This document shows, in pieces, positions 20,295-29,887 of a stretch of DNA of 36,856 nt. Numbering within the stretch: the first letter of the stretch is position 1; every line of letters begins with the position of its first letter. This DNA is from Pseudomonadaceae bacterium (lineage in GTDB: Bacteria; Pseudomonadota; Gammaproteobacteria; Pseudomonadales; Halomonadaceae), in the NCBI GenBank assembly GCA_012727935.1, contig JAAYGA010000168.1, positions 1-36,856 of the forward strand. Reading direction: 5' to 3'. The position numbers were made by a program, and so were the translations under genes. The notes below the pieces were generated by a model. That model saw only the letters and a list, made by a program, of their open reading frames with translations, made no database searches and had not been told where the DNA came from.

Positions 20295-20743
20295 GTCGAT
20301 TGATAGGTTGCGAATCCATTCTGCCTTTAGGGTGAAAGTTCTAGATCGCCCTGAACACGTACCACAGTCACCAAATCGCCAACTTATTATTATTTTTGTT
20401 TTTAATTGCGAGGGTTGACCATCTCGTATTCAAAACAATTTAGCCTCAGCTTGGACTTTTTCTAGGGTGCTTATTGTTGTTGTTCACCCTTTGGATGCAG
20501 TAGGCATTATTTTTGTTTTCGCCTTTTTACATCAGTTTTCGCTGAAGACCGGAGACCTTAGCTATTATTGTTGTTTTTAATGCTTTTAAGCTGCTTAGCC
20601 TTTTTTTGTTTTTATGTTGGCTAGTGTGCTGGTCGTTCACCAAGCTTCCTAATTATTCTTATTGTTGGGAGGCTGGTTCGGTCAGGCTCAGTATTGTTTT
20701 TGTTTTTTCTGAGTGGCTGACGCCGGTATTTTTGTTTTTCTTA
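20260..20743 (-). ncRNA. crcZ: CrcZ-like Hfq/Crc-sequestering small RNA
   Basis: Lies between cbrB and pcnB; sigma54 promoter at 20754-20769, perfect terminator at 20263-20294, and about eight A-rich motifs such as GAACAACAACAATAA, AAAAACAAAAATAATAATAA, CATTAAAAACAACAATAATA. Ends are estimates. Confidence 0.88.
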
Positions 20744-20753
20744 CTAAGTATTA

Positions 20754-20769
20754 TGCTGGATACGTGCCA
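20754..20769 (-). promoter_or_regulatory. Sigma54 (-24/-12) promoter of the CrcZ-like RNA
   Basis: Minus strand CT-TGGCAC-GTATC-CAGCA-T: GG and GC elements at exact sigma54 spacing. Confidence 0.85.
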
Positions 20770-20841
20770 AGTTTGTAAATTTCCTTATTAATCAATAGCT
20801 TAATCTTTGTTTTGGTTTTTTAGTGTTTGTTCAAACTGAAA

Positions 20842-20894
20842 GTGTTACCCCCTTTTCAGGCTTAAAACTGGTGTGTGGGTGTAACGGTAACACC
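20842..20894. promoter_or_regulatory. Candidate CbrB upstream activating sequences
   Basis: Quasi-palindrome GGTGTAAC-G-GTAACACC (20878-20894) and half-site GTGTTACC (20842-20849), about 75-125 bp upstream of the -24 element. Confidence 0.6.
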
Positions 20895-20913
20895 TTGTTT
20901 TTAGGTTAAACTT

Positions 20914-22356
20914 TCAACGTGCCGTGTTTGTTTTGCGTCTAGGAATGCCAAGTCGTTGGCGTCTTTCCCATAAGCATTTTCTGGAAATGCCTAGTTTTTT
21001 AGCCAGCTCTGTTTCGCTCAGCTGGTCTTCATTTTCTTGTACAAAGCGCACAAAATAATCTTCTAGTGAAAGGTCATCAGCAGGCAGGTGTGCTGGGTCT
21101 AAGTCTTCAGCAACTGCTGCTTTAAAGGGTTGTTGGGCGGTGTTGGCGCTAGAAACTGAATTGGCTGCTAAGCCAGTAAAGTTAACCTTTCTGGGTTGTT
21201 GAATGCTTTGAGGTAATTCTAAATCTTCAGCATGAAGTAGGGTGTCGTCGGCCAAAATAACCGCACGCTCAACCCTGTTTTCTAATTCACGCACGTTGCC
21301 CGGCCAAGAATAGGCTAATAGTGCATTGCGTGCTGATTTAGAAAAACGTGCCAGAGGTTTACCCAGTCGTTCACAGCTGGCTTTTAATAGGCTTTCAGCA
21401 ATCAGTAAAATGTCATCTTCACGTTCAGTTAGGCAGGGCAGCTCTAGTTCAATCACATTTAAGCGGTAATAAAGATCAAGACGAAACTTGCCTTGGTCTA
21501 CTAGGTTTTTAATGTCCCTGTGGGTTGCAGCAATAAGGCGAATGTCTACCTTTCTTGATTCAACAGAACCTAAACGCCGAATTTCACCTTCTTGCAGCAC
21601 CCTTAATAAACGCGCTTGGGCTTCAAGGGGCAGCTCGCCTATTTCATCAAGGAACAAACTGCCGCCGTCTGCGGCTTCAACTAAACCATTGCGGCTGGTA
21701 TTAGCGCCGGTAAATGCACCTTTTTCATGCCCAAACAATTCAGATTCTATTAGGGTTTCAGGAATAGCCGCACAATTCACACTAATTAAAGGCGCTTTGT
21801 GACGAGGGCTAAGGTTATGCAAAGCGCGTGCAACTAATTCTTTACCCGTTCCCGATTCACCTAAAATAAGCACCCGCGTATTAAAAGGGGCAATTTTTTT
21901 AATCTGCTGAAAAACCGCCTGCATTGCAGGGCTTTCACCAATCATGCCTTGCAAGCCAGTAGGTGTTGCTGCTAATTCGCTATTAGCTAAAGCTGGGGAA
22001 GCTTGTTGCTGGCGGTGCTGGTTAAGAATGTGGTTAACCGCAGAAAGCATTTCATCATGATCAAAAGGCTTAGCTATGTAATCTACAGCGCCTTGCTTCA
22101 TAGCGTCCACAGCAGAACGCAAGCTAGCGTAGCTGGTCATAATTAACACAGGTATTTCTTGGTTAATTAATACTGTACCCATTTCACCGGGTAGGCGTAG
22201 GTCGCTAATAATTAGATCAAAGCTTTGTGTTGCCAGTTCCTGACGTGCTTCAGGAACCGTACCTGCTTCAGTAATCTGAAAACCGTTGCGCTCTAACAAA
22301 CGTCTTAGTGCTGAACGAATAATGCCTTCATCTTCAACGATCAGTATTTTGCTCAT
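20914..22356 (-). CDS. cbrB: NtrC-family sigma54-dependent response regulator CbrB
   Basis: Receiver domain, AAA+ with GESGTGKE and the GAFTGA motif (EKGAFTGAN), Fis-type HTH; adjacent to cbrA and pcnB as in Pseudomonas. Confidence 0.93.
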   Translation of the reverse strand: MSKILIVEDEGIIRSALRRLLERNGFQITEAGTVPEARQELATQSFDLIISDLRLPGEMGTVLINQEIPVLIMTSYASLRSAVDAMKQGAVDYIAKPFDHDEMLSAVNHILNQHRQQQASPALANSELAATPTGLQGMIGESPAMQAVFQQIKKIAPFNTRVLILGESGTGKELVARALHNLSPRHKAPLISVNCAAIPETLIESELFGHEKGAFTGANTSRNGLVEAADGGSLFLDEIGELPLEAQARLLRVLQEGEIRRLGSVESRKVDIRLIAATHRDIKNLVDQGKFRLDLYYRLNVIELELPCLTEREDDILLIAESLLKASCERLGKPLARFSKSARNALLAYSWPGNVRELENRVERAVILADDTLLHAEDLELPQSIQQPRKVNFTGLAANSVSSANTAQQPFKAAVAEDLDPAHLPADDLSLEDYFVRFVQENEDQLSETELAKKLGISRKCLWERRQRLGIPRRKTNTAR

Positions 22357-25297
22357 TGTCGCTTGATGACTCCTGATAGGTTAGATCACTACTAGGTAGT
22401 GGAAAGCGGCAGCGAAAACAGCTACCGCTTTTAAATTCTGGGCTAGGGCTAAGAGCTTGAATTTGCCCACCGTGCTCTTCGACAATACTATAAACCAGCG
22501 CCAGTCCCAAACCTGTGCCTTCACCGGCTTGTTTTGTGGTGTAAAAAGGTTCAAACAAATGTTCTAAGTGTTGGGGTGAAATGCCCTGCCCATCGTCGTG
22601 TACTTCCAACAACACTTCCTGCCCTTGTTGGCGGCCAAGGCACAAGATTTTTCCACCCTCAACAGTGGCATCACAGGCATTAGCTATAAGGTTAACGAAA
22701 ATTTGCACTAGCCGTTGAGTATCGCCGGTAACATAAAGGTCTTCTGGGCAAGCATTTTCATACACCCTATTGCGGCCTTTGTGGCTAAGTGAAATTAAGC
22801 TGATGGATTCTTGTATTGCACCGCGCAGGTTAATCAGTTCAAACTTAAGGGTGTCGCTGTGCCGCCCCGCATGAGCAAAATTAACCAAAGATTGCACTAT
22901 GCTAGTAATGCGTTTAGTTAGTTGTAAAATTTGCTGGCTGGTTTCTTTAACAACTTCTGGCTCTTCAGCGTCGTAATAAAGGTTTTGAGCTAGCGAAGAA
23001 ATACCCGTTACAGGGTTACCTATTTCGTGGGCGACCCCTGCTGCTAAGCGGCCTATCGAAGCTAGGCGTTCGTTGTGCAGCAGTTCATTTTCTAATAACT
23101 TTAAGCTACTTTGGTCTTCAACCAGCAAAATGGTGCCGCCCATTAAAGTGGCTGGGTCGTCTTGCTGCGCCTTGTGCAAGCTTAACCAAGCTGTGCTGCC
23201 ATCGTTGTTTTGTAGAGGCTGGCGATAAACTTGCGAAGCTTCACCTTCTAAAAAACTATTCAGTAACTCGCCCCAAGGCGTTGGCAGGTGGCGAATTTTA
23301 GAGCCTATTGCCTGATCGCTGGCTAGGCCGGTTAGGTTTTCCATTGCACGGTTCCACAGCAACACTTCTTGGTCGCTGCCCAAAGTACAAATGCCAACAG
23401 GCAAATACATGAGTGTTTGGCGGTGGTGGCGGCGCAGTTTATCAAGTTCCCTTGCCATGCCGGTTAAGCGTGAACGGTAGTCTTCAAGGTGGCGTTCAAC
23501 GTGGTGAATGTCATTTTCACTGGGCTTATCTTGGCTTTGCCAAGGCAGATAACGGTCAACAATTTCCTGTGCAACAGCAGACCCCATTAACCCCGATAAA
23601 TTGGCTTGAATTTGACCACGCAGGCGGCGCAGCAGATAGGGCCTTGCATCGGCAGGGTCAATATTTAATTCAATTAGTGCGCGATTAACTTCCCTTTGCG
23701 CTGTTTCAGAGCCAAGTGGAATGCTGAGTAGGCGAATTAAATCGGCGCTGTCTTTGGCTTTCAACTGTAAACGTTTAGGGAAAAACAACGCATCCTGTGA
23801 ACAGGCTAAGGCACCTGCTTTCTCTTCTTCACTTATTTTGGTGAACAGCGACACAGTAATAAACAGCACAATATTGGCAGTGGTTGCTGCAAGGGTGATG
23901 TTGTGCCAATCGTCAATGCCTGTAAGCTGCAGTTTAATGCCAAACCCAGTAACCTGCTGAATGTTAAGTAGTAATGGAAAACCCAAGCCTACCCCCAGCA
24001 CTAAAAAGCCTGCTGCCAAGCCTACTAATAAGCCTTTACGGTTAGCAATGGGCCAGTATAAAAGTGCCAAAGTACCGGGCAAAAATTGCAGGGTGGCAAT
24101 AAAAGCAGACAAACCTAGCGTGGCCAGATCGTGTTCAATGCTAACCACTAGGTAAACAAGGTAGGCAATAAAAATTAATGAACCTATCAGCAAACGGCGC
24201 ATTCGTACCAGCCAAAAGTAAATATCAAAATCGGCAGGTGGTTGGTAAACGGCTAAAACTAAATGGTTAAGCACCATAGGTGCCAGTGCCAGCGTCATAA
24301 CAATAATGGTGCCGCTAGCCGCCGCTAAGCCAATAATAAAAGACACTAAACCCCAATAACCCCCCAATGAAAGGGTGGCATATTCAATAGGTAGGTTGCT
24401 GCCCAAGGCTTGGTGCGCCCAATAAATAACCGGCACAGGCAAAGCCAAGAGCAACAGGAAGATGGGCAGCATCCAGCTAGATTGCATCATGGCTTCTTCG
24501 GAAGGGTTTTCAGTAAAAATAATGTGAAAAATGTGCGGCATGGTTAGCGCCGTAGCAAAAAAGATTAGCAGCAGGGTGCGCCACTGGTTGTTTTCTAAAG
24601 GCTGCATGGCGGTGGTTAACGTGTCACTATTTTCGGTTAGCCAGTGTTCTAAACCGTCAAAGCTACCAAACACGCTGTAAAGGGTGAAGCCGCCTAAAGC
24701 TAAAAAAGCTACCAGCTTAACCAAAGATTCAAAAGCTATGGCAAATAACAGGCTTTCATGGCGTTCCCTTAAAGAAATGTGCCGCGCCCCAAATAAAATA
24801 GCAAACAGCGTAATAACCGCACAAAACACAAAGGCGAGGTGATAGGGCGAAGACTCATTGGTTAGTAGATAAATAACATCGCCAATGGCCTGAATTTGTA
24901 AGGCCAGCAGCGGCATACTGCCAAACAACAGCCCCAAGGTTACTAACATGCCAACCCAGCGGCTGCGGTAACGAAAGGCCAGTAGGTCGGCTAGGGAAGA
25001 CAGCTGATAAGTGCGAGCAAGGCGTAGCAAGGGCGAAAGCAATAGGGGTGCTAAAACAAAAATGCCAGCAATGCCAAGGTAATAGGTTAAATAGCCATAA
25101 CCATATTGATGCGCCAAGCCAAATGAGCCATAAAAAGCCCAAGCACTGGCATAAACACCCAGCGCCAATACATAAACTAAAGGATGCTTAACTAGCTTTT
25201 GTGGCAACCAGCCTTTTTCAACAACCCAAGCACAGGCAAAAAGTAAGGAAAGGTAGCCAACACCTAAGGCAAAAATTTGGGTAAGAGTGAAGCTCAT
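22334..25297 (-). CDS. cbrA: Sensor histidine kinase CbrA with N-terminal SLC5 sodium:solute-symporter-like domain
   Basis: 987 aa; ~13 TM SSS-like N-terminus, PAS, HisKA ([16 protein letters not shown]), HATPase ([28 protein letters not shown]). Confidence 0.95.
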   Translation of the reverse strand: MSFTLTQIFALGVGYLSLLFACAWVVEKGWLPQKLVKHPLVYVLALGVYASAWAFYGSFGLAHQYGYGYLTYYLGIAGIFVLAPLLLSPLLRLARTYQLSSLADLLAFRYRSRWVGMLVTLGLLFGSMPLLALQIQAIGDVIYLLTNESSPYHLAFVFCAVITLFAILFGARHISLRERHESLLFAIAFESLVKLVAFLALGGFTLYSVFGSFDGLEHWLTENSDTLTTAMQPLENNQWRTLLLIFFATALTMPHIFHIIFTENPSEEAMMQSSWMLPIFLLLLALPVPVIYWAHQALGSNLPIEYATLSLGGYWGLVSFIIGLAAASGTIIVMTLALAPMVLNHLVLAVYQPPADFDIYFWLVRMRRLLIGSLIFIAYLVYLVVSIEHDLATLGLSAFIATLQFLPGTLALLYWPIANRKGLLVGLAAGFLVLGVGLGFPLLLNIQQVTGFGIKLQLTGIDDWHNITLAATTANIVLFITVSLFTKISEEEKAGALACSQDALFFPKRLQLKAKDSADLIRLLSIPLGSETAQREVNRALIELNIDPADARPYLLRRLRGQIQANLSGLMGSAVAQEIVDRYLPWQSQDKPSENDIHHVERHLEDYRSRLTGMARELDKLRRHHRQTLMYLPVGICTLGSDQEVLLWNRAMENLTGLASDQAIGSKIRHLPTPWGELLNSFLEGEASQVYRQPLQNNDGSTAWLSLHKAQQDDPATLMGGTILLVEDQSSLKLLENELLHNERLASIGRLAAGVAHEIGNPVTGISSLAQNLYYDAEEPEVVKETSQQILQLTKRITSIVQSLVNFAHAGRHSDTLKFELINLRGAIQESISLISLSHKGRNRVYENACPEDLYVTGDTQRLVQIFVNLIANACDATVEGGKILCLGRQQGQEVLLEVHDDGQGISPQHLEHLFEPFYTTKQAGEGTGLGLALVYSIVEEHGGQIQALSPSPEFKSGSCFRCRFPLPSSDLTYQESSSDNEQNTDR

Positions 25298-25298
25298 A

Positions 25299-25472
25299 TT
25301 ACTCTAACAGTTCAAGTCGGCGTTTTTGTTCTAACCAAAGAGTAGCCGCTATAAGCCCAGCCCAAAACAGGAAAGGTTTGTACCAGTCGCTACTGCCCCA
25401 AGGTTGTAGCAGCCAAGGTGAAAAAAAGTAGCCCAGAGTGACTAGCAGAAGTACGAGTCGGTAAGCATACAT
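25299..25472 (-). CDS. Small membrane protein upstream of cbrA (CbrX-like), not in the ORF track
   Basis: Minus strand ATG...TAA encoding MYAYRLVLLLVTLGYFFSPWLLQPWGSSDWYKPFLFWAGLIAATLWLEQKRRLELLE (57 aa); stop is 1 nt before the cbrA ATG (TAATATG). Confidence 0.75.
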   Translation of the reverse strand: MYAYRLVLLLVTLGYFFSPWLLQPWGSSDWYKPFLFWAGLIAATLWLEQKRRLELLE

Positions 25473-25603
25473 AAGCGCAGTTCGACCTCGCTAGGTTAAT
25501 AGGCTAAATAAGAGGGGTGAAAATCTTCTTTTAAAGAAACGCTTTAAAACGTTAAGTGCTCTTGCTTGGCAAGAGCACTGGGTGAATTTACTTTACGACT
25601 AAC

Positions 25604-26041
25604 TTAACCACCAATTTGTTTTTCTTTAATTTCGGCTAGGCTTTTACAATCAACACACATGGTTGCTGTTGGGCGTGCCTCAAGGCGGCGAATACCAATT
25701 TCAATGCCGCAAGCTTCACAATAGCCATAGTCGCCTTCTTCAATGCTTACTAGCGTTTCATTAATTTTTTTAATTAATTTGCGCTCTCTGTCGCGTGTTC
25801 TTAGTTCTAAGCTAAATTCTTCTTCCTGAGTAGCGCGGTCGGCTGGGTCGGCGAAGTTAGAGGCTTCTTCTTTAAGGTTTTTAACTGTGCGATCAACTTC
25901 ATCTAACAGCTCTTGTTTCCAGTCTTGCAAAATACCACGGAAATGTTCTAGCTGTTCATCACTCATATACTCTTCGCCCTCAGTTTCCTGATAGGGTACA
26001 AAGCTTTGGTTTTCGTTCATATTTTGCTTACTCTTTGACAT
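25604..26041 (-). CDS. dksA: RNA polymerase-binding transcription factor DksA
   Basis: DPADRATQEEEFSLELRTRDRERKLIKKI...GDYGYCEACGIEIGIRRLEARPTATMCVDCK. Confidence 0.97.
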   Translation of the reverse strand: MSKSKQNMNENQSFVPYQETEGEEYMSDEQLEHFRGILQDWKQELLDEVDRTVKNLKEEASNFADPADRATQEEEFSLELRTRDRERKLIKKINETLVSIEEGDYGYCEACGIEIGIRRLEARPTATMCVDCKSLAEIKEKQIGG

Positions 26042-26102
26042 AGCCTTGCCTCGTGGCGTAGTAGTCGTCCTGTATTCGGTAGCTACCGAGCGAAAAAGAC
26101 TA

Positions 26103-26145
26103 AGTTATTTAAAGATACCAAGTTATTTAGAGACCGAGTTATTTA
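26103..26145. repeat. Three short direct repeats AGTTATTTA (minus strand TAAATAACT) upstream of dksA
   Basis: Copies at 26103-26111, 26121-26129 and 26137-26145, periods 18 and 16 bp with partly conserved spacers. Confidence 0.6.
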
Positions 26146-26320
26146 ATGCAATTTTAAAGTAAACACAAGGATTATATCTAAAAATTTAGTCTTGCGGTTA
26201 ACAAAAAACACTGAACGACTAAGGCTAAGCTAACCTTTCAACTCACTTTAAAGGCGAATAAAGGCAAGCTAGCCCTTCAAATTATCTAACTATTTTCCTG
26301 CTTGCTCATCTTCCTGCTTA

Positions 26321-27901
26321 CTAATCTTCCAAACGTAAATAATCACGAATCAGCTTTACTAGCATTTGGCTAGCTGCTGGTGCATCAGTATCGACAGTAA
26401 CCGCCCGCGTTAACTCTTCAGCAGTTAAAGGGTCGTGGTTGGCTAGTTGGTGTTCTAATACTAGCAAATCAGCTTCGGCTACTTTTTCACCTTCTTGAAT
26501 GCGTTTGGTTAAGCGGCGGCGCAAGGTGGCTTGGTCAGCAGTTAAAGAAATAATTAGCGAGGTTAGGCCAAGGTTTTCAGCAACGGCATGTAACTGGTCG
26601 CGCTGGCTTTTCTTTAAGTTGGTGGCATCAAGAGTGACAGGAAAACAAGAACGCAGCACATTGTTTGCCAGCTGGGTTAAGCGGTTGTAAGTTAATTCAC
26701 TGGCTTCGGGCGTGTAAATACCGCCGGTTAATTCTGAGGAATGACTGTTTTCTTCTGCCTTTAACCCAAACAAACGCTTGCGCTCAACGTCGGAACGAAT
26801 GCGAATGCCGCCTAACTCTCTTACTACGCCGGTGGTTAGCGTGCTTTTACCACTGCCTGAAAAACCGTGGGTAATTAGTAAATAAGGTGAATGAAACTCA
26901 ATGTAGCTTTCGGCTAGGTCTGTGTAGCTGCGGTATTGGCGCATCACGCTGGCCTTGTCTTCATCGTCTAGGCCAGGTTGTGCTAAGCGGAAGAGGTTCA
27001 CTTTGGCTCTAACCAATGCACGGTAAACCTTATAGAAGCACAGTAGTTCTAAGCCTTCGTAATCGCCGGTTTGTTCAAGGTAATGGTTAAGGGTTATTTG
27101 TGCCATTTGCTTTAGGCCACGGTCTTCCAAATCCATCAACAAGAAAGCTAGGTCGCTTATTACATCGCACCAGCGGAACGCATCGTTAAATTCTATGCAA
27201 TCAAAGGCAATCACCTTGCCTTGCCAAAGGGTGGTGTTACCCAAGTGCAAGTCGCCGTGGCCTTCACGCACAAAACCGTCGGCTAGGCGCTTGGCAAAGG
27301 TTTCTTTATGGCGTGAAAAAGTGTCTTTAGACCAGTCTTCCAAAACTTGCAGCTGCTTTAAGCTGTCTTCATCGTCAGCAGGCAACAGCTCACGAATTTG
27401 GTCAAAGTTTTGCTCTGCCGGAAACCAAATGGATTCAGGAGAACCCAAACCCTTGGGTGGCTGTCCAGGTGCTAGGTGCGTATGAAAATCAGCCAACTGT
27501 TCAGCCAACTGCAGCAAATGGCTTTCTTTTAGCTCACCGCGCTGTTGCAAAGCATTTAGCAGCTGTGAATCATCAAAGCGACGCATTCTAAGCAGGTATT
27601 CAAAAGGGGCGCTAGCATCATCAAAGCTAGGTGCTTCTGCACTGCCCGACAAAGGCAGCACATTCAAATAAAACTCAGGCGCTAGGCGCTGATTCAGTTT
27701 TAACTCTAGCTCACAGAAGTGTTTACGCTGCTCTAGGCTTGAGTAATCAAGAAAGCCAAAGTTAACTGGCTTTTTAAGTTTGTAAGCAAATTCACCGGCC
27801 AAAAAAACCCAAGAAATGTGGGTTTCACGAATAAGCACTTCATCAACAGGATGAGGGTAGTTTGCTGGGTTCTTTAGTGCCTGAACTAATGCCTCGTTCA
27901 C
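26321..27901 (-). CDS. Two-domain aminoglycoside phosphotransferase-like / AAA P-loop kinase fusion
   Basis: APH-like GHGDLHLGNTTLWQGKVIAFDCIEFNDAFRWCDVISDLAF plus P-loop HGFSGSGKSTLT. Confidence 0.85.
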   Translation of the reverse strand: MNEALVQALKNPANYPHPVDEVLIRETHISWVFLAGEFAYKLKKPVNFGFLDYSSLEQRKHFCELELKLNQRLAPEFYLNVLPLSGSAEAPSFDDASAPFEYLLRMRRFDDSQLLNALQQRGELKESHLLQLAEQLADFHTHLAPGQPPKGLGSPESIWFPAEQNFDQIRELLPADDEDSLKQLQVLEDWSKDTFSRHKETFAKRLADGFVREGHGDLHLGNTTLWQGKVIAFDCIEFNDAFRWCDVISDLAFLLMDLEDRGLKQMAQITLNHYLEQTGDYEGLELLCFYKVYRALVRAKVNLFRLAQPGLDDEDKASVMRQYRSYTDLAESYIEFHSPYLLITHGFSGSGKSTLTTGVVRELGGIRIRSDVERKRLFGLKAEENSHSSELTGGIYTPEASELTYNRLTQLANNVLRSCFPVTLDATNLKKSQRDQLHAVAENLGLTSLIISLTADQATLRRRLTKRIQEGEKVAEADLLVLEHQLANHDPLTAEELTRAVTVDTDAPAASQMLVKLIRDYLRLED

Positions 27902-27930
27902 GAGCAGCTCCTAAGGTGGTTATTAAAGTT

Positions 27931-29217
27931 TTATTTCAAGCTAGCAAAGGCAATTTCTGCGGCTGCTAAAGTGGCCTGAAGTTCCTTTTCTTGGTGGACA
28001 GCCGACACAAAGCCAGCCTCATAAGCCGACGGCGCAAGGTAAACGCCCTCTTTTAACATGGCATGAAAGAAAGCGTTAAAGCGTTCTAGGTTACAAGCCG
28101 TAGCATCGGCAAAGTTACGCACCACTTTTTGCTGGGTAAAGAACAAGCCAAACATGCCACCCACCTGTTGGGTCATAAATGGAATATCCGCTGCCTTGGC
28201 TTTTTCTTCTAGGCCACGGCACAGGCGTTCGGTATAGCTGCTTAGGTGTTTGTGGAAGTTAGGCGCATTACTAATTTTTTGTAATAGTGCCAAACCTGCC
28301 GCCATTGCCAAAGGGTTACCCGAAAGCGTACCGGCCTGATAAACCGGACCAAGTGGCGAAAGGTGGTCCATAATTTTAGCTTTACCGCCAAAAGCACCCA
28401 CCGGCAAACCACCGCCCACAATTTTACCAAGGGTAGTTAAGTCTGGGTCAATATTGTAGTGCTGTTGTGCGCCACCCAGTGCCACACGGAAGCCGGTCAT
28501 CACTTCGTCAAAAATTAACAAAGCGCCCGACTCACTGCACACTTCACGCAGCGTTTCTAAAAAACCAGCTTGGGGTGGAATGCAGTTCATATTGCCAGCC
28601 ACGGGCTCCACAATAATGCAGGCAATTTGGTCGCCTAGCTCTTTAAAGCATTCACGCACACCTTCGCTGTCGTTAAACGTAAGCGTTAGGGTGTGTTTAG
28701 CAAAATCGGCAGGCACACCAGGGGATGTGGGTACGCCAAAGGTGAGTGCGCCAGAACCTGCTTTAACTAATAAAGAATCGCTGTGACCGTGGTAACAACC
28801 TTCAAACTTAACAATCTTGTCGCGGCCTGTGTAACCTCTGGCAAGCCGAATGGCACTCATAGTGGCTTCAGTGCCTGAGCTAACCATACGAACCTTTTCC
28901 ATCGAAGGCACTAGCTTGCAAACCAGTTCTGCCATGTCGGTTTCTAAGGCCGTGGGCGCACCATAAGAAAGGCCAAGGTCTAAACGGCTACGCACAGCAT
29001 CTAAAATGTCTTTATCGGCATGGCCGGTAATCATAGGCCCCCAAGAGCCCACGTAATCAATGTAACGCTGGTCATCTTCGTCAATTAAATAAGCACCTTC
29101 AGCTTTTTTAATAAAAACAGGACTACCACCCACACTTTTAAAGGCGCGAACGGGTGAGTTAACGCCACCAGGAATGAATTGTTGGGCGCGTTTAAATAGA
29201 TCTTCTGAGCGTGTCAT
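27931..29217 (-). CDS. hemL: Glutamate-1-semialdehyde 2,1-aminomutase
   Basis: [72 protein letters not shown] at 29217 preferred over 29337. Confidence 0.97.
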   Translation of the reverse strand: MTRSEDLFKRAQQFIPGGVNSPVRAFKSVGGSPVFIKKAEGAYLIDEDDQRYIDYVGSWGPMITGHADKDILDAVRSRLDLGLSYGAPTALETDMAELVCKLVPSMEKVRMVSSGTEATMSAIRLARGYTGRDKIVKFEGCYHGHSDSLLVKAGSGALTFGVPTSPGVPADFAKHTLTLTFNDSEGVRECFKELGDQIACIIVEPVAGNMNCIPPQAGFLETLREVCSESGALLIFDEVMTGFRVALGGAQQHYNIDPDLTTLGKIVGGGLPVGAFGGKAKIMDHLSPLGPVYQAGTLSGNPLAMAAGLALLQKISNAPNFHKHLSSYTERLCRGLEEKAKAADIPFMTQQVGGMFGLFFTQQKVVRNFADATACNLERFNAFFHAMLKEGVYLAPSAYEAGFVSAVHQEKELQATLAAAEIAFASLK

Positions 29218-29887
29218 TGAGAGCCTCATGAGAAGTAAATGGAAGGGTGGGTTCAAAAGCCTTACGAAAATTACGAACGGCTTCTTCTGGACAAGGTTGG
29301 TCAAAAATACTGGCAACAGAAGCAACCATAGCAGCACCGGCTCTGGCTAAGAGCGGCAGGTGTTCAACTCTAATGCCGCCAATAGCAAGAGTAGGTAAGC
29401 CTAAGTGTTCAGCCAGTTTAAAAATATTTAAATCGGCAGCTGGCGCATCAGGCTTGGTGCTTGAGGGGAAAAAGCGCCCAAAGGCTAGGTAACTAGCACC
29501 CGATAGAGCAGCTTGGCTGGCCAGCTGTAAACTGTTGTGGCAGGTGCTGCCAATAATGGCTTCTTGGCCTAACAGTTCACGCGCATGACGCAGGTTAGAA
29601 TCGCTTTGGCCTAAATGCACCCCAGCAGCTTCGCAAGCTTTGGCCAGTTCAGGGTCGTCATTAATAATTAGCTGGCATTCATAACTAAGGCACAGATCGG
29701 CCAACAGCCGCGTTTGGCGTAATGCTTTACTGGCATCGGCTGTTTTATCACGGTATTGCAAAAGCTTTAAGCCACCGCGCATCGCCGACTCTGCGGCTTC
29801 CTGTAAGCGCGTATCGTCGGGCAGCAGGTTAGCGTCGGTAATGGCATAAATACCACGCAAAAAGGGTTGATTAAGCATGGGGTACAT
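29192..29887 (-). CDS. thiE: Thiamine-phosphate synthase
   Basis: [58 protein letters not shown]. Confidence 0.95.
   Translation of the reverse strand: MYPMLNQPFLRGIYAITDANLLPDDTRLQEAAESAMRGGLKLLQYRDKTADASKALRQTRLLADLCLSYECQLIINDDPELAKACEAAGVHLGQSDSNLRHARELLGQEAIIGSTCHNSLQLASQAALSGASYLAFGRFFPSSTKPDAPAADLNIFKLAEHLGLPTLAIGGIRVEHLPLLARAGAAMVASVASIFDQPCPEEAVRNFRKAFEPTLPFTSHEALNDTLRRSI

Noticed and set aside
20606-20791. 61-aa plus-strand ORF in the cbrB-pcnB gap
   Set aside because: Antisense to the CrcZ-like RNA; F/L-rich composition follows from T-rich complement of the A-rich motifs, with no protein-like motif.
23413-24155. Several plus-strand ORFs antisense to cbrA
   Set aside because: They lie opposite a clear CbrA coding frame and have no recognisable domains.
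26227-26325. Imperfect short duplications (AAGCTARCCYTTCAA; TTCCTGCTTRCTMATC) downstream of the APH/AAA kinase gene
   Set aside because: Low-copy imperfect repeats in AT-rich intergenic DNA without further structure.
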